Assembly (NCBI GenBank): GCA_030652255.1
Contig: JAUSAZ010000112.1
Span: 133,907 to 195,341 of the forward strand
Direction: 5' to 3'
Source of the DNA: Myxococcales bacterium
GTDB lineage: Bacteria > Myxococcota_A > Polyangia > Polyangiales > Ga0077539
Length of the DNA stretch: 61,435 bases
The notes below the pieces were generated by a model that was not told the origin of the DNA, did not search any database, and was given only the letters and a program-made list of their open reading frames with translations. Both the position numbers and the translations under genes were made by a program. Positions 15,466 to 24,776 of this stretch are shown here, one piece after another (position 1 is the first letter of the stretch; each line of letters starts with the position of its first letter).

Positions 15466-17207
15466 CCCCTCGACGCCTCCTCCTGGCCGCCCTGCTGGCG
15501 ACGGCGCTCCCCCGCGTCGGCCGCGCGCAGGAGACGCTGCCGCCCGAGATCGTCCTCGGCTTCAACCCCGCGGAGAACGCCCAGACCCTCCAGCGCTCCG
15601 CCGACGAGCTCGCCCGCGACCTCTCCGAGCGCATCCACGTCCCGGTGCGCGCCACGGTCACGCTCGACTACACCACCCTGGTCGAGTCGATGCGCTCGGG
15701 CCACGTGCACTTCGCCTGGCTCACCCCGTCGCCCCTGGTGCTCGCCGAGCGCCTCTTCGGCGTCCGCGTGCTGCTCACCCAGGTGCGCCGCGGCCAGCCC
15801 ACCTACTTCTCCGCCCTCGTGGTGCGCGAGGACTCCCGCTTCCGCACCGTCGACGACCTCCAGGGCGGCAGCATCGCCTGGATCGACCCGACCTCCACCA
15901 GCGGCTACGTCATCCCGCGCTACCTGCTGCTGCGCCGCGGCTTCAACCCGTCCACGTTTTTTACCCGCCAGGTATTCGCCGGCCAGCACGACGCCGCGGT
16001 CATCGCCGTGCAGCGCGGCCAGGTCGACGCCGCCGCGGTGTGGGCCGACCCCCCGGGCGAGGGCACCGGCGCCTGGACCCGCTACCTGGCCCACCGCGCG
16101 GGCCCGCGGCTACGTCCGTTGATGTACTCGCCGCCGGTGCCGAGCGACGCCATCGCCACGACCGAGACCTTCGCCCGCGAGCACCCGCTGTTGGTGCGCT
16201 CGGTGACCTCCTCGCTGGTGGCCATCGGACAATCCGAGGAGGGCCGCGCCATCCTGCGTCGGCTCAACAGCACCGACGGCTTCGTCCCCTCGGACATCCG
16301 CCAGTACGACCTCGTTCGCCAGGCCTTCCGCGCGACCCGCGACGAGCAGACCCGCGCCCGCACCGGGCGCTTCGACGACCCGCGCTCCATGCAGATCTTC
16401 GCGGCGCTGCTGCTGGGCGCCGCCCTCCTGGGCGCGGGGGTGCTCTCCCGGCGGCCGCGGGCGCAGCGCTGGGCGGCCTTCGGTCTCTTCGCCGTGGCCC
16501 TCGGGTGGGCGGCGCTGGCGGCGCGCATCCCGATGGCGGACTTCCTCAAGGGGTGGGGCGACATCGGGCAGTTCATCCGCGGGATGTTCCCCCCCGACCG
16601 GCGGGTGATCGCGGAGGTGATGGAGGCCACGGTGCTCACCGTCCGCCTCGCCCTCGTCGGAACGGTCGTGGGCATCCCCCTGGCGCTGCTCCTGGGCCTG
16701 TTGTCGGCTGAGAATGTGACCCCCTCCGGGCTGGTCCGGCGCGCCGCCCGCTTTGCATGCAACCTCAATCGTTCGATTGATTTATTGATCATTGGCTTGA
16801 TCCTTGTGAGCGCATACGGCCCCGGCGCGTTCCCGGGAGTGGGCGCCCTGGCCATCCACACCGTTGGTTCATTGGGCAAGCAGTTCTACGAGACGCTCGA
16901 GACGATGGATCCGGGGCCCGTCGAGGCGATGCGCAGCCTCGGGGCGACGCGGCTGCAGGTGCTGCGCTGGGGCATCTGGCCGCAGTTCACGCCGCACTTT
17001 GTTTCCCAGGCTTTGTTCCGCTTCGAGCTCAACGTGCGCGGCGCCGTGGTGCTGGGCCTGGTGGGCGCGCAGGGCATCGGCTTCCTGCTCCAGACCTACA
17101 TGCGAGGTGCGGAGTACGGCAAGGTCACCGTCGTCATCGCCGCGGTGGTCACACTGGTCATGGCACTCGACGCGGTCTCCTCCCGACTACGAAGAACCAC
17201 CGCTTAG
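15462..17207 (+). CDS. Fused phosphonate-binding protein and permease (PhnD-PhnE)
   Basis: A 581-residue fusion. Residues 1-24 are a signal sequence (MTPRRLLLAALLATALPRVGRA). Residues of about 25-305 form the PhnD-type periplasmic binding protein (VLGFNPAENAQTLQRSADELA, WIDPTSTSGYVIP). Two membrane helices follow at about 310-354. Residues of about 380-581 form a PhnE-type permease with an EAA loop (EAMRSLGATRLQVLRWGIWPQ). The binding domain would stay tethered to the membrane outside the cytoplasm. The TTG start overlaps phnC's stop, with GGAGGA just upstream. The 3' end overlaps bioD (minus strand) by four bases. A fused PhnD-PhnE is unusual; these are normally separate genes. Confidence 0.86.
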   Translation: MTPRRLLLAALLATALPRVGRAQETLPPEIVLGFNPAENAQTLQRSADELARDLSERIHVPVRATVTLDYTTLVESMRSGHVHFAWLTPSPLVLAERLFGVRVLLTQVRRGQPTYFSALVVREDSRFRTVDDLQGGSIAWIDPTSTSGYVIPRYLLLRRGFNPSTFFTRQVFAGQHDAAVIAVQRGQVDAAAVWADPPGEGTGAWTRYLAHRAGPRLRPLMYSPPVPSDAIATTETFAREHPLLVRSVTSSLVAIGQSEEGRAILRRLNSTDGFVPSDIRQYDLVRQAFRATRDEQTRARTGRFDDPRSMQIFAALLLGAALLGAGVLSRRPRAQRWAAFGLFAVALGWAALAARIPMADFLKGWGDIGQFIRGMFPPDRRVIAEVMEATVLTVRLALVGTVVGIPLALLLGLLSAENVTPSGLVRRAARFACNLNRSIDLLIIGLILVSAYGPGAFPGVGALAIHTVGSLGKQFYETLETMDPGPVEAMRSLGATRLQVLRWGIWPQFTPHFVSQALFRFELNVRGAVVLGLVGAQGIGFLLQTYMRGAEYGKVTVVIAAVVTLVMALDAVSSRLRRTTA

Positions 17208-17914
17208 TTGTCGGTAATGATATCGATTAAGTATCGATAATCATTCCCAAAGAACTTCATTAGCGATATTTCATCCGATATAGTTGTTTGTTGAAGATTT
17301 TTCATCCGACTAGTCGGACCCAGGATTGGCACCCCCGGCCATAGCGCGCGCAGCTCCGCGCGATGATCGATGAAGACCGCATCCGGCGAAGAAACCGCGT
17401 TGAGCACCACCGCCAGCACGGGAATTCCGCGAGATTTCGCGGCCTCGAGGGTCAGAGAGGTGTGATTGATGGTCCCGAGGGCGTCGCGGGCGACGATCAG
17501 GAGCGACGCGCCGAGCTCTATCGCGAAATCGGCGTAGGTCTTCCCATCATCCAGGGGGACCAGCAGTCCGCCGGCCCCTTCGACGATCACCCTGGGGTTG
17601 GCCGCACGCACCGCCCTCACGTGCTCGAGCAGCCCCTCGAAGGAGTGGGCGCGACCCTCCATGCGTGCGGCGGTGGCCGGCGCAGCGGGGGTTCGATAGC
17701 GCACGGGGCACACGACACCCAGCGCCAGCCCCGGGGCTGCGGCGCTCAGGGCGAGGGCGTCTTCGGGCTGATCGAGGTCGATGCAGCCGGTCTCGACAGG
17801 CTTGATGGGCACCGGCTTCTCTCCGCGGAGTTGCAGCGCTCGCAGAATCGCGCAGGTCACCACGGTCTTGCCGACCCCTGTGTCGGTGCCGGTCACCAGC
17901 AGCAGCCGGCTCAC
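17204..17914 (-). CDS. bioD: Dethiobiotin synthetase
   Basis: A 236-residue dethiobiotin synthetase, forming dethiobiotin from 7,8-diaminopelargonate, CO2 and ATP in biotin synthesis. The P-loop is VTGTDTGVGKTVV near the N terminus. Other family marks are PVETGC, VEGAGGLLVPL and the conserved Asn-rich C-terminal half. Its start overlaps bioF's stop by four bases, so the two are coupled. The last 36 codons (MKNLQQTTISDEISLMK onward) come from an abruptly AT-rich patch: 17221-17300 has 24 G/C in 80 bases, about 30%. It is convergent with the PhnD-PhnE gene. Confidence 0.93.
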   Translation of the reverse strand: MSRLLLVTGTDTGVGKTVVTCAILRALQLRGEKPVPIKPVETGCIDLDQPEDALALSAAAPGLALGVVCPVRYRTPAAPATAARMEGRAHSFEGLLEHVRAVRAANPRVIVEGAGGLLVPLDDGKTYADFAIELGASLLIVARDALGTINHTSLTLEAAKSRGIPVLAVVLNAVSSPDAVFIDHRAELRALWPGVPILGPTSRMKNLQQTTISDEISLMKFFGNDYRYLIDIITDN

Positions 17915-19062
17915 GACAGCACCTCGGCGAGCGCACCTACGAAGGCCCGAAGCTCGTCGGGATCGTGGGCCGCGCTGATGGTAATCCTCAGCCGGGCCGT
18001 ACCCACCGGGACGGTGGGGGGCCGTATGGGATGAACGAAGTACCCACGCTCCAGGAGTGCGCGGCCGACCTCTACCGCACGCCGGTCGTCACCGATGATC
18101 ACTGGGAGGATGGGCACCGCGGGGTGGGTCGCCAGGGTGGTGATCCCGACGGTGCTGAGGGCCTGGTGCATCACCGCGATGTTGGCGCGCAGCGCCTCCA
18201 GCAGGCTGGGGTCGCTGGCGATGAGCTCGCTCGCTCGGCGTGCGGCCGCGGCGGGCCCCGGGGCGATGCCGGTGGAAAAGATGAAGCTGCGGCTGTGGTT
18301 CCAGAGCCAGGGCCGGAGAGAGCTCGGGCCCGCGAGGAGTGCACCGCTGCCACCGAGGGCCTTGCCGAAGCCGATCATCCGGACCTCCGGGGGATTCGCC
18401 ATCCCGTGGCAGAGGCCCCGTCCGGCCAGGCCGATCACCCCGATCGCATGGGCCTCGTCGATGTATCGCTGGCACCCATACTCCAGCGCGATCTCCTCGA
18501 TCTCCGCCATCGGGCTCAAGTCTCCGTCCATGCTGAACAGCGATTCGGTGACGATCCACCCTCGTCGGCGACCCCGGGTCGCGCGCACCGCCTTCCGCAA
18601 CGCATCCACGTCGTTGTGGGGCACCACGACCACCTGGGCTCGCGACAGCCGGATGCCGTCGATCAGGCTGGCGTGGTTGAGCGCGTCCGAGAACACCACG
18701 TCGTCGCTGGAGAGCAGCGCAGCAAGGGCACCGACGTTGGCGCCGTAGCCCGAGGCGCTCAGCAACGCCGACCCGGCACCGAGGTGGTGCGCAAAGTACT
18801 CCTCCACCTCGTCATGAAATGACAGGTGGCCCGAGACGAGTCGCGATGCTCCCGCCCCGCTACCGTGCTCGTTCGTGGCATGGTTGACTGCGCGAAGGAG
18901 CGCAGGATCATGGCGCAAACCGAGGTAGTCGTTCCCGCACAACACCGTGACCTCTCGACCCTCGAGAGTCGCGTGGGTGGCATCGCGGTAGGCGAGGGTC
19001 GAGGGCGTTCGCAGCCGATCGCGCTCGCCGAGAGCTCGGAGGTCGTCGTCCATCCAGTTCAT
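17911..19062 (-). CDS. bioF: 8-amino-7-oxononanoate synthase
   Basis: A 383-residue PLP enzyme that condenses pimeloyl-ACP or pimeloyl-CoA with L-alanine in biotin synthesis. Visible features are CGNDYLGLRHDP, HGSGAGASRLVSG, the PLP-Asp region YIDEAHAIGV, and the PLP-binding Lys in FGKALGGSGA. The chosen start MNWMDDDLRAL gives normal length; the open frame extends upstream without a better site. It is the first gene of a bioF-bioD pair and lies only about 30 bases from the divergent cyclophilin gene. Confidence 0.94.
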   Translation of the reverse strand: MNWMDDDLRALGERDRLRTPSTLAYRDATHATLEGREVTVLCGNDYLGLRHDPALLRAVNHATNEHGSGAGASRLVSGHLSFHDEVEEYFAHHLGAGSALLSASGYGANVGALAALLSSDDVVFSDALNHASLIDGIRLSRAQVVVVPHNDVDALRKAVRATRGRRRGWIVTESLFSMDGDLSPMAEIEEIALEYGCQRYIDEAHAIGVIGLAGRGLCHGMANPPEVRMIGFGKALGGSGALLAGPSSLRPWLWNHSRSFIFSTGIAPGPAAAARRASELIASDPSLLEALRANIAVMHQALSTVGITTLATHPAVPILPVIIGDDRRAVEVGRALLERGYFVHPIRPPTVPVGTARLRITISAAHDPDELRAFVGALAEVLS

Positions 19063-19092
19063 GGGGCTGTAGCGTGCATAGCCCATCCGCCT

Positions 19093-20955
19093 CTGGGGTC
19101 GGCCGGTGTTGCACGTGAAACAATCCTCGGGCTGCTCGCCGTCTCCCTGAGCACTGCTTGCCAGCCGTCGGGCAACCCGTCGACTCCGCGCCCGCCCCCA
19201 CCCCCCATCACCCGAGTCGATGTGGCCGCCTCCGCACCCGATCAGCCGCAGAGCACCCCGACACCCGAGCGCACCGACCGTTGGGCGCGTGCCTACAGCA
19301 ACGACCCTATCGACGCAGTCACCCAACGAAGCATGCTGGGCGAGGCGACCCAGGCGGATGGCCAGCCTGCGGCCTTCGCCCTGGGACGCCGGGCTCCCCT
19401 CGGCGAGCTGACCGCCATCGCTGGAACCCTTCCCTCCAACCGCCTCGATGCCTTCCTCCGAGGCATGACCCGGCGGCCGCTGGGGGCGATCACCCTCCCG
19501 ACCTCATGGCGCCTCCGCTGGACGCAGTCCCCGCCATCCGTCGCACTCGCGATGCTCATCGGCGAAAACCCCATCCCCCTCGATCCGCCGCTCGCGGGTT
19601 ACACCGAGACGCTCCTGCTCGATGGAGACCTCCGCCATCAGCTCGCCGGGGCGCGTAGCCTCCAGAACCCCAACGTCACCCTTCCGAGCGGCGCCGCGCT
19701 GGCCGCCCTGCACCCGGTCGTGTTTCCCCTCGCGATGCGCTCGTTGAGCCTCCACGGTGGGGTGAGCACCAGCGTCTGGCTCAATCTCATCGCCACCATC
19801 GGGGCACGGGTGCACCCCAACCCCCGAAGCTGGAGCGGCGCCTGGATCAGCCTGATGGATGCGGCCCCAACCACCGATCCTGCCGTTCGGGGTGCCCTGC
19901 TGGCCCTCGAACCCGTCGTCACCCAGGTCGAGCTCCAACCAACCAGCGTGCTCGCCGCATACCGCTGCGCCATCGCGCTTCGCTTCGATCGCATCGACCA
20001 GGGCCAGCGAACGGAGACGTGCGCAACCGGCAACGACGCCTGGCGATCGCTCTCCACCCTGGCTGCGCGCGCTCGACCCCCGTTGGCACCGGCGATCCTC
20101 GCCGAGCAGCTCCGCAACATCCTGGTACGTGGCAGCAGCGACCCGAGGGTGGTCGAGCCCGTCGCACAGGCGACCGTCCTGCTACCAGTCGCCAACGCCC
20201 GGCCGCTGCTCCTGCAACTGGTCGAAAACCGCGACCCGGGAGTGCTCGCCGCGCTGCTCGAAGCCCTCAACGATCACCTCCCCCACGCGCGCAGCCTTCC
20301 GCCGCCGGTGCTCGACCGGCTGCTCCAGAGCCCCTTCGATCTGCCGGAAGCCTCCTCGCTCGATGCGCGTCTCCACGCCATCGCCCTGCGTCGGGCGCTC
20401 CAACTCCCCGCGGTCGACGTCCCCACCACGGTGCGCGCGCTTCGTCAGGCCGCCCAACCCGATGCTGGAGTCTCCCCCCAGAGCGCCCTCGTGGCGCCTC
20501 CGACCATGGCCGGAACCTGGGTGATCCAGACTACCGCTGGAAACATCCGGGTCGCGCTCCGGGCTGACACCGCCCCCGAAGCCCTGCGCACCCTGCTCGA
20601 CGCAACCCAGTCGGGTTTGTATCGAAGCACCACCTTCCACCGGGTGGTGCCTGGCTTCGTCGCCCAGGGTGGAGACCCACGCGGCGACGGCTACGGCGGA
20701 ACCACCCGCATCGTGCCCACCGAACTCTCTGGCGCTCGCTTCGAGCGCGGTGCGGTGGGCATCGCGCTCGCGGGCCTCGACACCGGCGGCGCCGGGTTCT
20801 TCATCACGCTGACCGACTCGCCCTTCCTCGACGCCCGTTACCCCTACGTGGGGCAGGTGGTCTCGGGCATGGAGGTGGCCGATCGTTTGATGACCGGCGA
20901 CGAGATCGTCAGCGTCGGAGTCGCCCCCCCGGGCGACGCTCCCTCAGAACCGTAG
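19093..20955 (+). CDS. Lipoprotein with C-terminal cyclophilin-type peptidyl-prolyl isomerase domain
   Basis: An exported protein of about 620 residues. The N terminus GLLAVSLSTACQPS is a lipobox-like signal. No ATG, GTG or TTG lies close upstream in frame; the nearest candidate is a CTG at 19093, so the start is uncertain. After a Pro-rich linker, residues of about 60-470 hold helical repeats (HEAT-like in look, for example ARPLLLQLVENRDPGVLAALLEAL). The C-terminal domain is a cyclophilin: TTAGNIRVALRADTAPEAL, FHRVVPGFVAQGGDPRGDG, GGAGFFITL, LDARYPYVGQVVSGMEV. It is probably an envelope protein-folding factor. It converges with dnaJ, overlapping by 12 bases. Confidence 0.8.
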   Translation: MGSAGVARETILGLLAVSLSTACQPSGNPSTPRPPPPPITRVDVAASAPDQPQSTPTPERTDRWARAYSNDPIDAVTQRSMLGEATQADGQPAAFALGRRAPLGELTAIAGTLPSNRLDAFLRGMTRRPLGAITLPTSWRLRWTQSPPSVALAMLIGENPIPLDPPLAGYTETLLLDGDLRHQLAGARSLQNPNVTLPSGAALAALHPVVFPLAMRSLSLHGGVSTSVWLNLIATIGARVHPNPRSWSGAWISLMDAAPTTDPAVRGALLALEPVVTQVELQPTSVLAAYRCAIALRFDRIDQGQRTETCATGNDAWRSLSTLAARARPPLAPAILAEQLRNILVRGSSDPRVVEPVAQATVLLPVANARPLLLQLVENRDPGVLAALLEALNDHLPHARSLPPPVLDRLLQSPFDLPEASSLDARLHAIALRRALQLPAVDVPTTVRALRQAAQPDAGVSPQSALVAPPTMAGTWVIQTTAGNIRVALRADTAPEALRTLLDATQSGLYRSTTFHRVVPGFVAQGGDPRGDGYGGTTRIVPTELSGARFERGAVGIALAGLDTGGAGFFITLTDSPFLDARYPYVGQVVSGMEVADRLMTGDEIVSVGVAPPGDAPSEP

Positions 20956-21906
20956 ATCGTCCCGAGGCACCGTCGCCTGAACCGTCTCCAGGATCTTGAT
21001 CGCCTCATCGGTCGCAGGCGTGTCCGGCAACGGCGCCAGCTCGATGTGAACCATCAGATCGCTGGCCTCGCGCTTCGCACTCCCTGGAATCCCCTTACCC
21101 CGCAGACGGAGCTTGGCGCCGTGAACCGTGTGCGGCGGAACCCGCAGCGTCACATCGCCCGCCGGCGTGGGAATCGAGACCTTCGTCCCCCGCCATGCCT
21201 CCACCACGGCAACCGGCAGCCGCACATGGAGGTCATCGTCCTCGATCCAGAACCACGGGTGCGCCTCGACCTTCACGGCCAGCACGAGATCACCCGCCTG
21301 GCCATTGGCCGAAGGCATCCCCTTGCCCGCGATGCGCAGCCGGGTGCCCTCCTTGGCCCCCGGCGGGATGCGCACCCGAACCGACTCGTTGCGGACGTTG
21401 AGGGTCACCTCGCCGCCACGCACGGCCAGCGGGAGATCGATGGTCACCTCGCTCTCCAGATCGCGTCCCCGCGTCGGGCGACCTCGACCGCCGCCGCCGA
21501 AGGGTGATCCACCAGCCCCACGACCCCCCTGGAAGTACTGCCCGAACAGCTCGGAGAAATCGACGTTGCCGCCCCCTCCCGAACCGAAGATGTCCTCGAA
21601 ACCCGCGGCGCCCCCAGCGCCACCACCGCCACCACCACCCGCCGACTGCCACTGCCGATAGGCGTCTGCGTTGAAGCCCTCACGCAGGCCCATCTCCCCG
21701 AAGTCGTCGTATAACTTGCGTTTTTTGACGTCGCTCAGCACCTCGTGGGCGTGGTTGACGCTCTTGAACGACTCCTCGGCCTTCTTGTCGCCAGGGTTTC
21801 GGTCGGGGTGGTACTTCAGCGCCAGCGCCCGGTACGCCTTCTTGATGGCGTCGGCGTCGGCGTCACGAGAGATACCGAGCACTCGATACAGGTCTTGTTC
21901 CGCCAT
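20944..21906 (-). CDS. DnaJ-like co-chaperone without zinc fingers (CbpA type)
   Basis: A 320-residue type II J-protein. The J domain fills residues 1-75 with HPD at 33-35. A Gly/Phe-rich segment (a Gly run at about 90-130, ending EDIFG, DFSELFGQYF) follows. Two C-terminal substrate-binding beta domains run from about 155 to 310. The CxxCxGxG zinc repeats of true DnaJ are absent, which fits CbpA-like co-chaperones acting with DnaK. It converges with and overlaps the cyclophilin gene by 12 bases, and is divergent from uppS across a 120-base gap. Confidence 0.88.
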   Translation of the reverse strand: MAEQDLYRVLGISRDADADAIKKAYRALALKYHPDRNPGDKKAEESFKSVNHAHEVLSDVKKRKLYDDFGEMGLREGFNADAYRQWQSAGGGGGGGAGGAAGFEDIFGSGGGGNVDFSELFGQYFQGGRGAGGSPFGGGGRGRPTRGRDLESEVTIDLPLAVRGGEVTLNVRNESVRVRIPPGAKEGTRLRIAGKGMPSANGQAGDLVLAVKVEAHPWFWIEDDDLHVRLPVAVVEAWRGTKVSIPTPAGDVTLRVPPHTVHGAKLRLRGKGIPGSAKREASDLMVHIELAPLPDTPATDEAIKILETVQATVPRDDLRF

Positions 21907-22026
21907 GTTTGCCGACCGAAGCTAAGTCGTGACCGTTCACCCGGCAATCACGACCCTCCATCCCGGTGTGCATTGCGACACCCGCGCGGCGCGTAGTAAC
22001 TCACCGCTGTCCCTCCGACAGGTCGC

Positions 22027-22791
22027 ATGAACACCATCGAACTCACCAACCTCCCCCTGCGCATCGCCATCACCATGGATGGCAACGGTCGCTGGGCCGA
22101 ACTCCGTGGCAAACCCCGCATCGTCGGGCACCGCGCGGGCAGCCACACCGTTCGCCGTATCGTTCGCGCCTGCCGCCGGCTCGGCGTGCAGGAGCTCACC
22201 CTCTACGCCTTCTCCGAACAGAACTGGGGCCGACCCATCAACGAGGTCGACGGCCTCATGACCCTGCTCGAAGAGTTTCTCGTGCAGGAGCGCGACGAGA
22301 TCCTCCAGAACCGCATCCGCCTCCGGGGCATCGGCAACCTCGAGCGGCTCCCACCGCACGTCCGCGAGTCCCTCGAGCTCCTGGCCGAAGCGTCGCGCGA
22401 CCACCAGGGAATGACCCTCTCCCTCGCCCTCTCCTACGGCGGCCGCGAAGAGATCGTCGACGCCGCTCGCACCCTCGCGCGACAGGTCGCCGCCGGCGAG
22501 CTCACGCCCGACGACGTCACCGAAGAGCGACTCACCGCACTCCTGCCCTCCATGCGCCACGGCGCGCCCGACCTGATGATCCGCACCGGCGGCGAGCTTC
22601 GCGTGTCCAACTTCCTTCTTTGGGGAGCGGCCTACAGCGAACTCTTCTTTTCCGATATCCTCTGGCCCGACTTCCAGGTCGAACACCTCTATCAAGCCAT
22701 CGCGGCCTATCAACGCCGGCAGCGACGGTTTGGCCTGGTCTCCAACTCGAACACCCTCGGGCCATGTCCAACTTCGTTGTCCGGTTCCTGA
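22027..22791 (+). CDS. uppS: Undecaprenyl diphosphate synthase (cis-prenyltransferase)
   Basis: A 254-residue cis-prenyltransferase that makes the undecaprenyl diphosphate carrier for peptidoglycan and O-antigen. The signature ITMDGNGRWA carries catalytic Asp 18, followed by RIVGHRAGS. Other family blocks are TLYAFSEQNWGRP, ALSYGGREEIVDA, PDLMIRTGGELRVSNFLLWG and ELFFSDILWPDF. The 3' end overlaps cdsA by 28 bases, a common pairing, so the two are one transcript for envelope-lipid synthesis. Confidence 0.94.
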   Translation: MNTIELTNLPLRIAITMDGNGRWAELRGKPRIVGHRAGSHTVRRIVRACRRLGVQELTLYAFSEQNWGRPINEVDGLMTLLEEFLVQERDEILQNRIRLRGIGNLERLPPHVRESLELLAEASRDHQGMTLSLALSYGGREEIVDAARTLARQVAAGELTPDDVTEERLTALLPSMRHGAPDLMIRTGGELRVSNFLLWGAAYSELFFSDILWPDFQVEHLYQAIAAYQRRQRRFGLVSNSNTLGPCPTSLSGS

Positions 22792-23618
22792 CTGCGCTCG
22801 TCGGCATCCCGATCATCCTGGGCATCCTGTACGTAGCGCCACCCATCGCGTGGTTCGTCCTCTGCGGCGTCGCGATGCTCATCGCCACCTGGGAGTTTCT
22901 CACCATGACCCACCCCGACGACCCTACCGGTCGCTGGCTCGGCATGGCCCTCTCCCTCGGACTCTTCACCCTCCTCGTCGCCACCCACTTCGGCACCGTC
23001 CACGGCGCCTGGCTCGGCGCCGCCCTCGCCGCCCTCGCTCCTGTCACCCTCCTCACCTCCCTCGCGCGGCCCAACGCCATCCACACCGCGCTCCCCCGCA
23101 ACGGCGCCCTCCTCATGGCGCCCCTGTACCTCGCCGTCCCCATGGCGGCCCTCGCCCTCGTGCGAACCTTCGGCACCCCCGTCCAGGGCGGCGGGCTCTG
23201 CCTCCTCACCATGATGTTCGCGTGGATGGGCGACACCGGCGGCTACTTCGCTGGCAAGGGCCTCGGCGGGCCGAAGCTCTACGCCGCCGTATCCCCCAAC
23301 AAGACCTGGACCGGCGCCTTCGGCGGGCTCGCCGGTTCCGTCCTCGGATCCGTGGTCGCGCACTTCACCTTCCTGCCCGCGCTCTCGCTCACGCAAGGCG
23401 TCCTGCTCGCCCTCGCTGCGGGGGCCTTCGGTCAGGTCGGTGATCTGTGTGAGTCGATCCTGAAGCGCAGCGCCGGCGTGAAGGATTCCGGCGCCATCCT
23501 GCCGGGTCACGGCGGCATCCTCGATCGCATCGACGCCCTGCTCTTCTGCGGGCTGACGATGTTCGCCGCCCTACAGTCGGGCTGGCTCGAGGGATTCGTT
23601 CAGCGCGCGCGCTTGTAG
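22764..23618 (+). CDS. cdsA: Phosphatidate cytidylyltransferase
   Basis: A 284-residue polytopic enzyme converting phosphatidic acid and CTP to CDP-diacylglycerol. The family signature runs through the C-terminal third: AWMGDTGGYFAGKGLGGPKL, SPNKTWTGAFGG, GDLCESILKRSAGVKDSGAILPGHGGILDRID. About six to eight hydrophobic helices precede it. The ATG overlaps uppS by 28 bases. The 3' end converges with gcvT, overlapping by 19 bases. Confidence 0.94.
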   Translation: MSNFVVRFLTALVGIPIILGILYVAPPIAWFVLCGVAMLIATWEFLTMTHPDDPTGRWLGMALSLGLFTLLVATHFGTVHGAWLGAALAALAPVTLLTSLARPNAIHTALPRNGALLMAPLYLAVPMAALALVRTFGTPVQGGGLCLLTMMFAWMGDTGGYFAGKGLGGPKLYAAVSPNKTWTGAFGGLAGSVLGSVVAHFTFLPALSLTQGVLLALAAGAFGQVGDLCESILKRSAGVKDSGAILPGHGGILDRIDALLFCGLTMFAALQSGWLEGFVQRARL

Positions 23619-24712
23619 AACGGCGTCTTCGCCACCACCGCGTTGCCCACGCGCCCACGCTCAGGGTCGCGCAGCCGCAGCGCCGAACCCACCGCCGCCG
23701 ACGCCGTCGGCACGTAGGCCAGCCCGAGGTTCTTCCCCAGGGTCGGTGAGGGCGAGCCGCTCGTCACCACGCCCACCACCTCGTCGGCCTCGTTGATCAC
23801 CTGCCAGTGGTCCCGCGCGATGGCCTTGTCGGTCATCTCGAAGCCCACCAGCCTGCGCGACGTCCCCGCGGCCTTCACCGCCAGCAGCGCCTCGCGGCCG
23901 ACGAACTCGCTCTTGTCGAGGCGAACCACCCACCCGAGGCCAGCCTCCAGGGGGTTGGTCGTCTCGTCGATGTCATTGCCGTAGAGCGCCATCCGACACT
24001 CCAGCCGTAGCGTGTTGCGAGCGCCCAGACCCGCCGGACGCAAGCCCGCGGACTCCCCGACCCCCAGCAGCGAACGCCAGATGCGCGCAGCCTCGCCCGG
24101 CGGACAGAAGATCTCCACACCGTCTTCGCCCGTGTACCCCGTGCGAGACACCGTGCAGGGCACGTTGAACACCGGGATGTCTGCAAAGTGGAAGGCCGGA
24201 AGCTCGTCGGCGCGGCCATCGCCCACCGCGCCACGCAGGACCTCCATCGCCCGCGGACCCTGGAGGGCGATCAGGGCCGTGTCGTCGGAGATGTCACGCA
24301 CCTCGTGGGTCGACTTCAGCTGCTGCGTGAAGTGACCGACGATCTTCTCGCGGTTGGAGGCGTTGCACACCACCAGCACGTTGTCGGCCGCCACCCGATA
24401 GATGATCAGGTCATCGAGGATGGTGCCGCCCTCGTTGCAACACACCGTGTAGCGGGCCTGTCCGTCGATGAGCCCCTGCACGTCGTTGGTCACCAGACGG
24501 TCGACCGCCTGCGTCGCGCCCGGACCCGTGATCACCAGCTCGCCCATGTGCGACACGTCGAAGAGGCCCGCCGCGCGGCGCACCAGGTGGTGCTCGTCGA
24601 CCAGCCCCGTGTACTGGACAGGCATCGAATACCCGGTGAAGGGGACCATCCGCGCCTTCGCCCGGAGGTGCTCGTCGTAGATCGGAGTCTGCTTCAAAGA
24701 GGATTGTTCCAT
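23600..24712 (-). CDS. gcvT: Aminomethyltransferase (glycine cleavage T protein)
   Basis: A 370-residue T protein of the glycine cleavage system. It transfers the methylene group of aminomethyl-lipoyl H protein to tetrahydrofolate, releasing ammonia. Family blocks are MVPFTGYSMPVQY, AAGLFDVSHMGE, NDVQGLIDGQARYTVCCNEGGTILDDLI, SRTGYTGEDGVEIF and GLGARNTLRLE. The start is the Met before EQSSLKQTPIYDEH. gcvH and gcvP are not adjacent, so it is solitary here. The gene starts at the same place as the divergent lipase region, leaving a 64-base gap. Confidence 0.93.
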   Translation of the reverse strand: MEQSSLKQTPIYDEHLRAKARMVPFTGYSMPVQYTGLVDEHHLVRRAAGLFDVSHMGELVITGPGATQAVDRLVTNDVQGLIDGQARYTVCCNEGGTILDDLIIYRVAADNVLVVCNASNREKIVGHFTQQLKSTHEVRDISDDTALIALQGPRAMEVLRGAVGDGRADELPAFHFADIPVFNVPCTVSRTGYTGEDGVEIFCPPGEAARIWRSLLGVGESAGLRPAGLGARNTLRLECRMALYGNDIDETTNPLEAGLGWVVRLDKSEFVGREALLAVKAAGTSRRLVGFEMTDKAIARDHWQVINEADEVVGVVTSGSPSPTLGKNLGLAYVPTASAAVGSALRLRDPERGRVGNAVVAKTPFYKRAR

Positions 24713-24776
24713 GGCGGGGAGGACGGTATCAGACAAGGCCGTTGATGGGTGTATCGTCGACCCCCGCGACACCCCC

